From the NCBI GenBank assembly GCA_009767595.1, contig VSDK01001190.1, forward strand, positions 88,904 through 152,903: a DNA stretch of 64,000 bases, given 5' to 3'. Shown here piece after piece: positions 48,129 to 59,093 of the stretch. Below the pieces are notes generated by a model. It was given only the letters and a program-made list of their open reading frames with translations. It searched no databases and was not told the DNA's origin. The translations under genes were made by a program, and so were the position numbers. Origin of the DNA: Symbiodinium kawagutii (taxonomy: Eukaryota > Sar > Dinophyceae > Suessiales > Symbiodiniaceae). Positions within the stretch are counted from its first letter, which is position 1; each line of letters opens with the position of its first letter.

Positions 48129-48269
48129 ATGGCTTCCAGCGCTTCTCCAGCTGCACTTGCGCGCTTCAATTGTTACCACCCTGGCGGAATCATTAGAGCC
48201 ATCCATGGAAAGAGGCATCGGAGGCATCAAATGAATGAAAAATGGTGCTTTTTGACAACCAATGACTGA
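48129..48269 (+). CDS. Small ORF downstream of a spliced-leader-like motif
   Basis: A 46-codon frame from ATG to TGA: MASSASPAALARFNCYHPGG followed by a basic segment. Eleven bases upstream, 48109-48118 is TTGGCTCAAG, identical to the 3-prime ten bases of the dinoflagellate spliced leader, as expected for a retroposed mature mRNA. A ten-base match can occur by chance in a window of this size. Antisense frames across 48114-48577 are also open. Confidence 0.25.
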   Translation: MASSASPAALARFNCYHPGGIIRAIHGKRHRRHQMNEKWCFLTTND

Positions 48270-48351
48270 GCACAGCTCCATTTTAGGAGAGATACCCCTA
48301 GTGGTTCGGCAGCTGCCACGGTGACTGCACGGCCCTTGGGATTTCGCAGCC

Positions 48352-48486
48352 ATGGCGTCCCTTGCCGCGGCCGCTCCCGTCGTGGTGCTGGCGGGTGCCG
48401 CTCTGGCCTTGCTCTGCGGAATGCAGTGCCTGGATCGAAGCTGCCGCGAGAACAAGAACAGCAAAACAGCAAAACAATGGTCATAG
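48352..48486 (+). CDS. Signal-peptide-like start exon or small secreted peptide
   Basis: ATG follows TTCGCAGCC, two bases behind an AG acceptor, the expected arrangement for trans-spliced or spliced 5-prime ends. It reads MASLAAAAPVVVLAGAALAL followed by LCGMQCLDRSCRE, an almost ideal hydrophobic signal sequence with a Cys-containing mature start, then a polar tail to TAG at 48486. It is either a 44-aa secreted peptide or the first exon of a gene that continues (the exon at 49207 encodes membrane-like sequence). No donor fits well. Confidence 0.35.
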   Translation: MASLAAAAPVVVLAGAALALLCGMQCLDRSCRENKNSKTAKQWS

Positions 48487-49206
48487 TAGCGAAACGCCTA
48501 TAGTCACAAGAACAGTCATCTAAACATATAACACGAACACCCTGCTGAAGAGGTTCACAGATAAGCATCTTAAGCATACGTCATTTGTACATCCTTAGTT
48601 TTCTTAATCATTTTCTAAACTATCTGTCGAAAAGTTACCAGAAGCCTTCTTTGCCAAAGTTAATCGAATATTCTGCGCTTTTTGGCGGACCACAGCAGTT
48701 TCCAAAGCCATATGCTTAAGCTGACCGAGCAATGGAACCCTTGTTAAAGCTGCTCCAATGCAAACTAAGGGGATACCACGGTTGTAATGTTGGAGAAATA
48801 TTTGGTACTCCATGGTGTAACTTTGCTTTCATTTCTAAGAGTCATGAATGATCTACCAAGGTACCAACACAGTTGCAGTGCGAGGGCCCATTGGCACTAA
48901 ATCTGAGCTTCCAAGGAACCATCATCCTGACCAAGCAGCTAAGCATTTGGTACTGCCAGCGACTGAGTACCATTGGCAACCACTATGAAGCATCTTGAAC
49001 GGCGACTATCAGATGTATAACCACCACAGTCCAACAGCTTCTCAGACCAAGTAAATCGACAACCGTCATGCATTGGGTCCAGAAGCATCATCGTATAATG
49101 GGTCAAGAACCTGGGTTGATAAATCAAAATCACCACCACCACCAGCATCACCATCATGATCATCGCCGGAAAATCCGCGACAGGTTCCCCAGCCCCACAA
49201 GTGCAG

Positions 49207-49298
49207 GTTCACCGCGATGCCCATCCTCTTCTTCGGTCACATTGCCGCCATGCTGACCTGCTGGTGGCTCATGACCAGTGGCTCTGCGGGGGGCCTTG
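49207..49298 (+). CDS. Exon encoding a probable membrane segment
   Basis: Acceptor CACAAGTGCAG, donor CTTG|GTGCAA. It reads FTAMPILFFGHIAAMLTCWW then LMTSGSAGGLG, one hydrophobic helix. Without splicing the frame ends at TAG at 49322. The island is distinctly rich in G+C against the surrounding repeat words. It may follow the signal-like exon at 48352, but the phase does not match directly. Confidence 0.4.
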
Positions 49299-49455
49299 GT
49301 GCAACGGCCAACAGCGATCGCTAGGGCATCTAACCATCAATCATGGGGAAACTTTCATGAAATTATCATGGCTGACCATGGTTGATGATGATAGCATTGA
49401 TGCGGAAACCATGCTTATAGATGGTTCAGTGTCATGAATCATTCTTCATCATAAT

Positions 49456-49935
49456 TTGCATTGGTCACAAAGTTTTGTGAACGTGATGGATATGATGCTG
49501 GCGGTTGATCCTTGTTCAACATTTGCTTGGGAAATTTTGTGCCAAGTTCTGAAGAACAGTAGCCTGTGCATTGATCACCCCCCAAGCCTCCAGGGTTTTA
49601 TCAGCCCGGAAAAATACCACGAGTTTAATGTCAACACCAGCGTCAAAAAGTTCTCTCCATGGTTTGCCAAAATAGTAGCAACTTCAGCAGGGCGATTTCT
49701 TTGTGGCAGCAACTGATCCACCTAACATGACTTTGCTCAAAAGGACGTAACAAGGAAGGGAATTTGACCAACAGGGTCTATGCAACGGAGGCTATTTCAT
49801 CCAACCCAATTTGCTGCTGGAAAGGCATAGTAGTCCTCAGGATGCGTCAGTTTCCGCGGGTGCTTGTTTCTGTGGCCCCAAACGACCTGCTTTCTGGTGC
49901 TACAATGCGACATGGCAAATGTTCATAGAGTCCTA
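49456..49935 (+). other. Two consecutive open frames in a repeat-poor segment
   Basis: 49456-49716 reads PCSTFAWEILCQVLKNSSLC and KYHEFNVNTSVKKFSPWFAK, ending in TGA. From 49724 to 49935 another frame reads RVYATEAISSNPICCWKG and RVLVSVAPNDLLSGATMRHG to a stop. The segment lacks the usual repeat words, and both frames look protein-like. It may be a decayed gene or terminal exons; no family is recognised. A third frame at 50151-50354 (ILRSQEIDKEIQTCYTRKDP) is similar. Confidence 0.28.
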
Positions 49936-50533
49936 GACTCACACGAAATGAATCACTGAGTAGTTCGACTGTCTGAGTTTGTTAGGTCTTGGGTCCATGT
50001 CGCTGGTTTCTGCTCAGATGCACTTTGCAGCTTTTGTCAACAAATCCTATGGTCTTTGATTTATTTCCAGGTGTTTGCTCAATCTCGCAATGTCTCTAAA
50101 GGTAGCAGTGATTATGCCTTTTTGATGAGTTGATAAATGATTGAGCGGACGTGTTAGAAAGTCATGTCAATTGTTTATTTACTTTAGATTGGATTCGAAC
50201 TTGCCAACCGAATAGCAATGATGTAATGACCTCTGTCATACTTCGCAGCCAGGAAATCGACAAAGAAATTCAAACATGCTATACCCGAAAGGATCCAATA
50301 CCTCCCTCGCAGAACCATTTTCGAGAAGCTGTAAATAGTCCCCCAGCTCTTTGACAAGCTATTTCGGTATAGTAAAAGTGAGAACAATTGCTAGTTTTTT
50401 TTAGAACATGCTATAATACCATGATAATCGCATAAAATAGCTTTATAAATGAGAATAGCCTTAGATGATAGCCGGTATTTTCATGAATTTCCTGTGATAA
50501 AAGTGCCAGCTATGAGTGATGCCACCTACAAAG

Positions 50534-50602
50534 GTTCCAGCCGAGGTCATCTACGCCATGTCAAAGCTGTGGGGCGGGCCCGGGGTCCCAGAGACCCTGG
50601 AG
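50534..50602 (+). CDS. Phase-0 exon candidate
   Basis: Acceptor CTACAAAG, donor GGAG|GTACCC, 69 nt or 23 codons, reading VPAEVIYAMSKLWGGPGVPE then TLE. GC-rich, with high G/C at third positions. A second frame (HVKAVGRARGPRDPGG) is open as well. Its partner exons are not found. Confidence 0.38.
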
Positions 50603-50710
50603 GTACCCCGCGTAGTGCGACGGGTGTGAAAATTGACATTTCCTTTTCGGTCAAGGCTTTAACCAACGTGCAAGGGGGTACACCGTTCATGGGCGTGGCT
50701 ATGGGTTATA

Positions 50711-50762
50711 TTAACCAACCAGCTCATGGGGGATAATCACCAACAATTCCATAGTGGGAAAA
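50711..50762. repeat. Uninterrupted relative of the sequence around the 8.7-kb foldback element
   Basis: TTAACCAACCAG and GGGGGATA, then ACCAACAATT and GGGAAAAC, match the left and right flanks of the hairpin at 8641-8664 and 8777-8803, but without the hairpin. Like the filled copy, it lies about 110 bp behind an exon donor. Confidence 0.7.
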
Positions 50763-51188
50763 CAATGGACATGTTTTGCAGTTTCAACAAGAATGAGGAG
50801 CTGATATCAACACATCAGCATGGACTCACATTTTGATAAGCGGGGTCAATCCTCAGCGGTACCCATTTGCACAGAGATTCTCGGTGGTGGGGGGGATGGT
50901 TGCATGAAACGCGACACTACACGATATTTTTTAGTTCTGAGCTAAGGCATGTTGACTAATCTAGTAATTGTCCCGGACTCTGCTGGTTTTTCATGGATTT
51001 AGATCTCAATGTTTTAAGAACGCGTGACTGGTAGGAAATAGTTGCTTTCGATTCCATCATTTAAGCATTCAAATCACACGTGAATGTGTAGTGTGAAAAA
51101 CGCATGGTGAATAGTGTTCTGAAAGTCACGGGGTGCTTTCATTTCTTCCAAGACAGGCTATGAGCAAAGTTTGGTGATTTGCAACAAA

Positions 51189-51191
51189 AGT

Positions 51192-51250
<59 letters not shown>

Positions 51251-52072
51251 CTACAACTACAACAACAACAACAACAACAACCNNNNNNNNNNNNNNNNNN
51301 NNNNNNNNNNNNNNNNNNNNNNNNNNNNNNNNNNNNNNNNNNNNNNNNNNNNNNNNNNNNNNNNNNNNNNNNNNNNNNNNNNNNNNNNNNNNNNNNNNNN
51401 NNNNNNNNNNNNNNNNNNNNNNNNNNNNNNNNNNNNNNNNNNNNNNNNNNNNNNNNNNNNNNNNNNNNNNNNNNNNNNNNNNNNNNNNNNNNNNNNNNNN
51501 NNNNNNNNNNNNNNNNNNNNNNNNNNNNNNNNNNNNNNNNNNNNNNNNNNNNNNNNNNNNNNNNNNNNNNNNNNNNNNNNNNNNNNNNNNNNNNNNNNNN
51601 NNNNNNNNNNNNNNNNNNNNNNNNNNNNNNNNNNNNNNNNNNNNNNNNNNNNNNNNNNNNNNNNNNNNNNNNNNNNNNNNNNNNNNNNNNNNNNNNNNNN
51701 NNNNNNNNNNNNNNNNNNNNNNNNNNNNNNNNNNNNNNNNNNNNNNNNNNNNNNNNNNNNNNNNNNNNNNNNNNNNNNNNNNNNNNNNNNNNNNNNNNNN
51801 NNNNNNNNNNNNNNNNNNNNNNNNNNNNNNNNNNNNNNNNNNNNNNNNNNNNNNNNNNNNNNNNNNNNNNNNNNNNNNNNNNNNNNNNNNNNNNNNNNNN
51901 NNNNNNNNNNNNNNNNNNNNNNNNNNNNNNNNNNNNNNNNNNNNNNNNNNNNNNNNNNNNNNNNNNNNNNNNNNNNNNNNNNNNNNNNNNNNNNNNNNNN
52001 NNNNNNNNNNNNNNNNNNNNNNNNNNNNNNNNNNNNNNNNNNNNNNNNNNACTACTACTACTACTACTACTG

Positions 52073-52114
<42 letters not shown>
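51189..52114. repeat. Triplet-repeat-bounded assembly gap
   Basis: (ACA)n from 51189 to 51282, 768 undetermined bases (51283-52050), then (ACT)n to 52114. The long frames with unknown residues are artefacts. The repeat unit differs on the two sides, so either a compound repeat or a misjoin is hidden in the gap. Confidence 0.98.
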
Positions 52115-52680
52115 TGTTTACTACTATTAATAATAACAATAAAACAATAATCATAATAACAATTATCCTAACATTGTTATTACTATTACCATTACCACTA
52201 CCACTACCACCACCCCTTGGACTTCTTGTACCGCTTTTTCCTTCTGCTATTCATGTTCTACTACTACGTTTATTGCTACTTCTTTGACTTCTTGTACTAT
52301 TACTTGTTTCAGTATTTTTGCTTTTCCCATTTTTTGTTTCTCAATATCATTATGGGTTTTTTACAACTCATATTATTTTTGTTTTTCTCATTACTACTGT
52401 TACTATTGCTTGCTTTTCGGAGAAAATGTGAAATAGAGCATGATGAAGCAGGTTTGACTAGACCATGTGAAGAGTTCACATAATTGAGTAGTGCAAGGCC
52501 ACCATTGAATAATAGATCGCCCACAACTAAATAGGCAGTAACGCCAAAGATTATAGCCTGATGGGGCATAAGGCATGCGTGATTAAGTTTAAGGGCCACA
52601 TGTCCTAACTAACCAGGTACGATTTAAGAATTGAGAATGGCTGGCACTATGGCAATCATTGGCTGTATGAAAGTTTGAGA
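52115..52680. other. AT-rich, T-biased spacer
   Basis: Triplet-like ATA/TTA remnants followed by T-rich sequence with phenylalanine- and tyrosine-rich frames. No supported exon. Confidence 0.5.
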
Positions 52681-52682
52681 AT

Positions 52683-52940
52683 TCAAATTGAAATTTCAAT
52701 ATCTATAAATCGTTGATTTTCTGATGTTGCTTTCTGACTTCCAGAGCTCCAATGACACAGATTCTCTGGAAGTGCTTTTGATTCCGGTGGCAGGCGGGAT
52801 GCTTTTCTTGCATTTATTGTCATCTCAGCACATTTTTCAAAGACTGCAGCAGCGTGAGGGTTTCGTTTACAATACACATTCATAAATAAATCCGTACTTT
52901 CACGTGGTGTCCTTTGGCTCGCCACTCGGCCAGTATGCAA
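52683..52940 (-). other. Minus-strand open frame, possible exon
   Basis: Eighty-five codons read leftwards: RTPRESTDLFMNVYCKRNPH, AAAVFEKCAEMTINARKAS, then NLCHWSSGSQKATSENQRF. The piece LFMNVYCKRNPHAAAVFEK weakly recalls a pentatricopeptide repeat, but one unit alone is not enough. There are no clear splice sites. Confidence 0.28.
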
Positions 52941-53359
52941 GTGCTACTTAACTGACGGTGTGCGATGGTCTACCATAGCTCTTAAATAACCCAGCAAAAA
53001 CCTGGAGAATCATAGGTTCATAGTCACACGGCGTAACCCATATATGCAAAATACCCGCAACCGCAAACGATGATAAATTTTGGATCCACCGTTGGAAGGT
53101 CAACACTTTCTGGAAGGTCAACGCCCAACAGAATGCAACATCTGGGTGCAGTGATAGAACTACCACCATGAAGCCGCTTCGCGAACGGGCTGCCGATGAT
53201 CAGGCAAATTGAAATTTGTATACTTATTGATACTGGTTATGAGATAATCCTCAAACTGACGTAGGCTGTCAAAATCACAATTTCACTTCAGTCTTTGAAG
53301 TCCAACCTACACAAAACACAGAACGGTGGCAGGTCAGAAATGAAAATTTCTATTGTACT

Positions 53360-53560
53360 GCCGTTCTTGACGTTCAACGTCCGCAAACGCCAAACGTCTG
53401 CCCGAGACGCTTCAAAATCGCAAATGTGTTCAATTTTTGACCCATCAAAAACAGAATCTTGGTCAGTTTTTGACGTTCACCGTCCACAAAATGTTCAACG
53501 GTTGCCCGCGACGCTTCAAAGTCGCAATTTTTCTCAGGTTTTGGACCCCCGATGTGGGCG
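53360..53560. repeat. Imperfect tandem duplication, period about 100 bp
   Basis: TTGACGTTCAACGTCCGCAA (53368) and TTGACGTTCACCGTCCACAA (53469) begin two diverged copies that both contain a CGACGCTTCAAA segment and end in a Phe-rich TTTTTGA or TTTTCTCAGG stretch. A + strand frame runs through both. Confidence 0.7.
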
Positions 53561-53644
53561 AAATGCTGCGCCTCTCACGTTTCGTGACTGTCCGGCGGCA
53601 CTGCCCCAGCAGAAAGACAGAAAGAAGAGAGAGAGAGAGAGAGA

Positions 53645-54265
53645 GAAGATCTGCAGATGTGAGGGTGTGAAGATGTAGATCTGCAGAATGAAGATGTGAA
53701 GAAGTAGACTGCAGATGTGAAGATGTGAAGATGTAGATCTGCAGATGTGAGGTGGTTAAGATGTTGACATGTAGGTGTGAGGGTGGGAAGATGTAGATCT
53801 GCAGATGTGAAGGCGTGAAGGTGTAGACTGCAGATGTGAAGATGTGAAGATGCAGGTCTGCAGATGTGAGGGTCTTAAGATGCTGACATGCAGGTGTGAG
53901 GGTGGGAAGATGTAGATCTGCGGATGTGAGGGTGTGAAGATGTAGACTGCAGATGCGAAGATGTGAAGGTGTAGATCTGCAGATGCGAGGTTGTTAAGAT
54001 GTTGACATGTAGGTGTGAGGGTGGGAAGATGTAGATCTGCAGATGAGAAGGTGTGAAGATGTACACCGCAGATGTGCAGATGTAGATCTGCAGATGTGAG
54101 GGTGTGAAGATGTAGATCTGCGGATGCGAAGATGTGAAGATGTAGATCTGCAGATGTGAGGGTGTGAAGATGTAGATCTGCACATGTGAGGGTGTGAAGA
54201 TGTTGATCTGCAGATGTGAGGGTGTGAAGATGTAGGCTGCAGATTCCAGATGTGAACATGTGAAG
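53645..54265. repeat. Minisatellite with units near 30 bp containing PstI and BglII sites
   Basis: About 20 variant units combining GATGTGAAGATGTAGAT, CTGCAGATGTGAGGGT and GTTGACATGTAGGTGTGAGG. Longer groups of about 125 bp recur (near 53755, 53880 and 54000). The minus strand reads Leu-His-Thr/Ser-rich peptide in all registers, which follows from the repeat. It is preceded by a (GA)n run at 53622-53647. Confidence 0.95.
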
Positions 54266-54299
54266 ATGTTAATCTACGACTGCTTCTTTATGAAGGGCC

Positions 54300-54620
54300 C
54301 TTGGCAGGCGCTCTCCGGAAAAACGTACCAAGCAAAAAGGCACTAAACAAAAACATACACAAGAAAAAAGGTGCAGACGCAACGGCGCACCAGCGCGATA
54401 GCGCACTAGAAGGTACTAAAAGGTATCAGAAGGCACTACAACGTAGTACGGGGCAGTACAAAATACCACGAAGCAATACAACAGTGCTCGAAGATCAACG
54501 TGCGCAGCGCTGCCGATCCCAGAGCAGATCCAGATGTGCCAAACACCACACATGTCACACAAAGACCCGAACCGAACCGGAAAACCGGAACCAAATTTAA
54601 GCCAAAGCCGAACTAGAGCG
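54300..54620. other. Low-repeat segment with GGCACTA and CCGAACCGGA words
   Basis: Irregular AAAAAGGCACTAAA, GGTACTAAAAGGTATCAGA and CGAACCGAACCGG words; open frames of about 100 codons on both strands lack natural composition. No gene is called. Confidence 0.4.
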
Positions 54621-54989
54621 AGACCTTCTGGGGCCCGTCCGATCCGCGTAAATATTTTTTGCAACCAAGGGCGATGCATCTTCCAGTAGAAAACACGCAG
54701 ATTCGTGCCAAGTCCACTTGTCAAAAGCGCATGTCATGCGAGATTTCTTTCACTTTTCGCGCTTCAAGTAACATCAACAGGCTCAAAGCGCCACGCTTGT
54801 CACACAAAAGCCAACTATTTGCTTTGGAGCTAGTTAATTTCTTAAATGGTGTATTCGACGTGGATATTTTTTTGGCGATGCATTTGATTCGGAAATAATT
54901 TGCTAGGTGATGCATTTGATGGATAATTATTTTGATGTGGAGTTACATTGAAAGTCAATCAATTTGTTATGTGATCTATTTCATATCTC

Positions 54990-57235
54990 CCTAGCACGGA
55001 AGCTTGGCACTTCGTAACGAAATTTCGTGCGATCATAGGCGAGTGAAATTGCGTAAATTGACTGCCGCTGAGGCATGGCAGAGGAGAGCTGCTTTGAGCG
55101 GTCCCCCCGCGGGGACCCAGAGAGTTTTCTCAGGGGGAATTTTGCCCAACCTACAGGCAAGTTCATGTACTTCCAGGCGAGACTGCGTCTCAGAATGGCT
55201 GGCGCGCCACGGATCCGTTGTTTTTCTTGCAGTTTGTTCATGCGCTTGGTAGTACTTTAGTGGTAGTGCTGTTGCTGCTGCTGTTGCTTTGTTGCTATTC
55301 GCGCTTGCTGTTTCAGTTGGTGCGTTTTGTTTTGCTGGCCATGTTTATGGTTGTAAGTTAGGTGCTGCGCAGTGCTGAAACATCATTTTTCGGGAAGAGG
55401 AAAATAAGGTGGAAAGCCGTTTGAAGGAAGGCTTTTTAGTGGGAAGGCAAAGCTTGCATGGCGTTGACGTGTTTTAAGCGTTCGCTCAGCTTTCCGGGCG
55501 CAAATTGTAAGAGTCAATTCTGGGTGTACGTGGGAACCGCCCTGTGAGCGCTGAGGCGCATGGTGGGCAAGGCGCAGAGATCACAACGGAGATGGTCAGT
55601 TTAACATCTCGGGAGCCTTATACGGTGGCAAGCAGATTATTAGAGCACACGGCGGCTTGGTAGCACGGAGGGATAAGGAAAGATGAAGAGAAACATGAAA
55701 CGACAAGACTGAAATAGAGCGCGGTATGCTTCCTGTGATCAGGAATGGGATGGCTTCAAGGCGCGTCTCGGCTGCATTCCATGATGGACCGCTTGATCTC
55801 GTAGGAAGGCAGCGCTGGTTGGAGAAGTAAAGAGAGCCATTGGATTTTTCTAGGACGGGGCGCAGTCGTTTATGAAAGTGTTGGTACAGCTGGGTTGTAG
55901 ATAGATGTGTGGAGGCGCATGTGCCAGTGCTAGCGTGATAGCAAGATGCTGCTGCAATGCATCCACCTGGAATTGACGTATGAGAAGGTTGCTACGCGTT
56001 TACGCAGTGGCACCATCACTGCATCCCACTTGGAAGAAGTTGCGCGCGGTATACCAAGCTGCGGTGGATTTCTGTAGCTTGGCGTGATCTTTAGGGACAG
56101 CCATGAAAAGATGGTGAGGCTGCCCTCTCGCGGCGCGCACCAGCCGATTGCGGAGCTAAGGACAAGTTGCATCTCAGAAGTGGCGGATAAGGCCCCCCGA
56201 CGTCTTGGGTGGGGCACGCACACACACTTGGAGGCTCGGGGCCACCATCCCCATGAACAAACCCAAGTATCATATGCTAAACCCCCTGCGCTGGAAGTAG
56301 AATCTATGTTTAGCCCGCCTTGAATTGCAATTGACGCAGGGACAGAGTTTCCCGTGCAAGGAAGCACAACGTCGCCATGTGTTCTTCAATGTTGCCAATA
56401 TTTGCGGATGTCTTGCAAACAACCCGTAGGGTCTGGTTGAACTACGTATAGTCACTCTTCAGAAAAGATCTTGTGAGATTGAACTTGCCTAGGCCTAAAA
56501 TCGTTTGAAACTGTCCACGGCTTTCTGTTCTCTGACAGCTGTGGTCCTGCCCAAGGCGAGCGCTTGCAACCCGTCTAAATCGTACAGAGCAAGCTGCACC
56601 AGGTTTGTGGACTGTCCGATGGCAACCCCCGTTTGGGAAGCCTTGCCTCGGTTTCTCGCTTGGGGGCCGTTCGAAGTGGCGCGCCCCCAGCCTTTGTGCC
56701 GACACCTCGGGCGAACCAGGGCTTGGGGCTTGTGGTTGGCATTGGTTGGTAGCGGTTTGTAGCGGTTGATTTATCGATTAATAGTGATTGAAGTTAATTA
56801 GTTTTTTTACGGAATATTTTTCGCATTTCCGTAACAGCAAGCTTCGCACTTCGTAATTCAACTTCTTTTGGTCTTTTGTCAATGGAACTGCTTTCATTGA
56901 TTGCCGCCGAGGCGCCGCAGAAGAGAGCTGGTTCGTGAATTCCCCCCGCGGGGACGTTCCACTGGAAGGTTCCCTGCGGGGGGACTTCGCTACCATGGGT
57001 CCGATCTTGGAGGCTCGGGACCACCATCACAAACCCAAGTTTCATATGCTCAACCCAATATGCTGGAAATAGAATCCATGATGTATAATTGAAATTTACT
57101 AGTTGAAAATCATGATGTTTAGCCCCGCCAGATTTGTCGACTGTTAGAGGGCACCCCCCTTTTGAGAAGCATTGCCTGGGTTTTTCCTTCGGAAGCCATT
57201 CAGAATGGCGTGCGCCCACCGCAGAACTCCGCGCA
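54990..57235. repeat. Diverged dispersed-repeat family, at least four partial copies
   Basis: Related segments lie at about 54995-55250, 56195-56330, 56510-56700 and 56835-57225. Shared pieces include GCACTTCGTAA, CCCCGCGGGGAC, CTTGGAGGCTCGG, AAACCCAAGT and CATATGCT, and a 3-prime part with GGCACCCCC or GGCAACCCCC and GGCGTGCGCCCAC or GGCGCGCCCCCAG. On the minus strand the two longest copies keep a common reading: SPRG, QLSSA, RQS, then YEV in both. It may be a non-autonomous mobile element or a fragment of an element with a coding region. Confidence 0.65.
55330..56080. other. Spacer without a recognised gene
   Basis: Ordinary composition, free of intron-type words, and no open frame with protein-like content. 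It may be part of the surrounding repeat family. Confidence 0.4.
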
Positions 57236-57559
57236 TGCAGGGCGCGGGCCTTGGCAATCTCTCAGTACCACTGACTGTTAGTAGTGGTCGGTTTGTGGAT
57301 GGTGTTGGAATTGAATGACTTATGATGAATGTTCGTTAGCCGAGGCTTTCGCGGTTGACAATGGTCAATAATGGTTCATGATCGCTCAGACCGGTTGAGG
57401 CTACAGCGGAGAATAGTCACTGATTTTAATAGTTGGATACACCATGATACACCAATCGTTGTTGAAGTGGCCGCCCGGGCCACCCAATCCGCTTGATGCG
57501 GTCTTTCTCTAGTGTTGACAGCTGGCAAGCGACCCGCAGTGAAACATCGCTGAGTTGTT

Positions 57560-58141
57560 CAGGCCTTGTTTTCTTCACGATCAACTTCAAGTGGGCCACT
57601 TGCTGGTTCCAACATGTTCCAACCGGCCATCCCTCTCCGTGTTAAACGCATCGAATTGACGTGGTCACCCAAGGGGTGGAAACCACATTGCTGGCCATGG
57701 CACGAACGTGGAAGCGCCACTATGTTGAAGATAGCCAAAAGTGGTGGATGTTCTCTTCTAGCAGGGGCCGGCCGGCTCCCTCTGCAAATGGCACTTGTAG
57801 CGCGAGCACAGTTTAGGTCGGGGTGCCTCCTTGGTCTTGCGATTGTTGGCGTCAAAGCTGGCAACATGTTGCCCGCAGCTCCGAAAATCAACACAACATT
57901 CAGTGACACGGTTGGCCTCACCGACCCAAACCCAACCACGCATTGTCTTTTGAGTGGGTTACTGGTTGGTGATTCGGTATACCAGTGGATCGGCCCCGAT
58001 CGTTTTCCACACACCGCCCTGTCCCAGAGATTTTGGCTCTCAGAAATCACCCGGCGCGTCGGTGCTTACGCAAAGCAAAGGTTTGAGGGCGCGTTGCGGA
58101 TGATGTGGAAGTGTCACCTCGAAAAATCTCATCTTACATAG
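57560..58141. other. Long open frames on both strands, strand undecided
   Basis: The + strand is open for 191 codons (57566-58141; PTTHCLLSGLLVGDSVYQWI, LSQRFWLSEITRRVGAYAKQ) and the minus strand for 163 codons (57559-58050; SLNVVLIFGAAGNMLPALTP, CHGQQCGFHPLGDHVNSM). Both look plausible, so one must be fortuitous. It is a GC-rich island next to minisatellite sequence and could be a mobile-element fragment. No motif allows assignment. Confidence 0.35.
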
Positions 58142-58510
58142 TCTCGCTTCACATTTCTTCCTCACTTTTTCATGTCATTTTTTCACCTCACATATTTTGA
58201 ATCATATTTCTCATTCACATATCGCACTTCATTTAATTCACTTCAGGCATTTCACTTCAGCTATCTCACCTTAGATTTCTCGCCTCACATCTTTTACTTC
58301 ACATTTCTCATCTCGCCAATCTCACCTCCCTGATCTCCCCTCATTGATTCCCCCTCGCATCTCTCACTTCCCTTTTTTTCACATATCTCACCTCACAGTT
58401 CTTACCCCTCATGTCTCACATCACATTTTTCACCTCAGATTTCTTCCCCCACCTATCCCACCTCACATGTCTCATATCTGACCTCACATACCTCACCTCA
58501 GCCACAAGAT
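58141..58510. repeat. Degenerate minisatellite, unit about 14 bp (TTCTCACCTCACAT)
   Basis: About 25 variant units of the pyrimidine-rich word CATTTCTCACCTCA. It starts immediately at the end of the open frame at 58141. A T-rich spacer follows to about 58990 with no supported gene. Confidence 0.9.
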
Positions 58511-59093
58511 TTTTATCGTTATCATTTTTCATCGCTAGTATTATCATTGTTTGTGTTTCATGTTAGGCTGCTATTTTTCTTTCATGCGTATATGCTTGTA
58601 GCGGCGTTTTGTCCACTGTATGTTTTCGGAATTTCAAGCTGTACTATTTGTATTTTTTGTTGAGTATCATCGTTGTCTTTTATTGCCGCAATTATTTTTG
58701 TTTTCTATTAGTACTCTTTTTCATGTTTTTTACTATGAGTTTTTCTGTTTTACTACTATTACAGTGCTTTATGCCTGCTATTTTTCTTTCCAAATTATTT
58801 TCAGTGCGATTACCACCATAATTTCTAGTCATGGCGTTGTTATTATTTTCTTTTTGCCACTTCCATTCAATTTTTTTTTAACGTTTTTTAAAGTTGTACT
58901 CGCATTTTTGAATTCATATTGTTTTTTGATAGCAGTTTGATTAATAGTGCTTCTTTATTTTTCATTATTGTTACAATCATTATTCCCACAACTACAGCGC
59001 CAAAAAAATAGATTTTGCAGTGATTTTTTGAAACTGATTCATCTACCCTGGAAATCCTTGGGGCGTCACGCTTCCTGAAACTGTGGGGCGAAG

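Noticed and set aside
49743..49765. GTAACAAGG-like sequence resembling the end of small-subunit rRNA
   Set aside because: Only a few bases match; no neighbouring rRNA sequence is present.
53756..54259. 167-codon His/Thr/Ser/Leu repeat protein on the minus strand
   Set aside because: The minisatellite reads open in several frames; there is no sign of a start or selection.
53645..54265. CRISPR-like array
   Set aside because: The units are contiguous without unique spacers, and the genome is eukaryotic.
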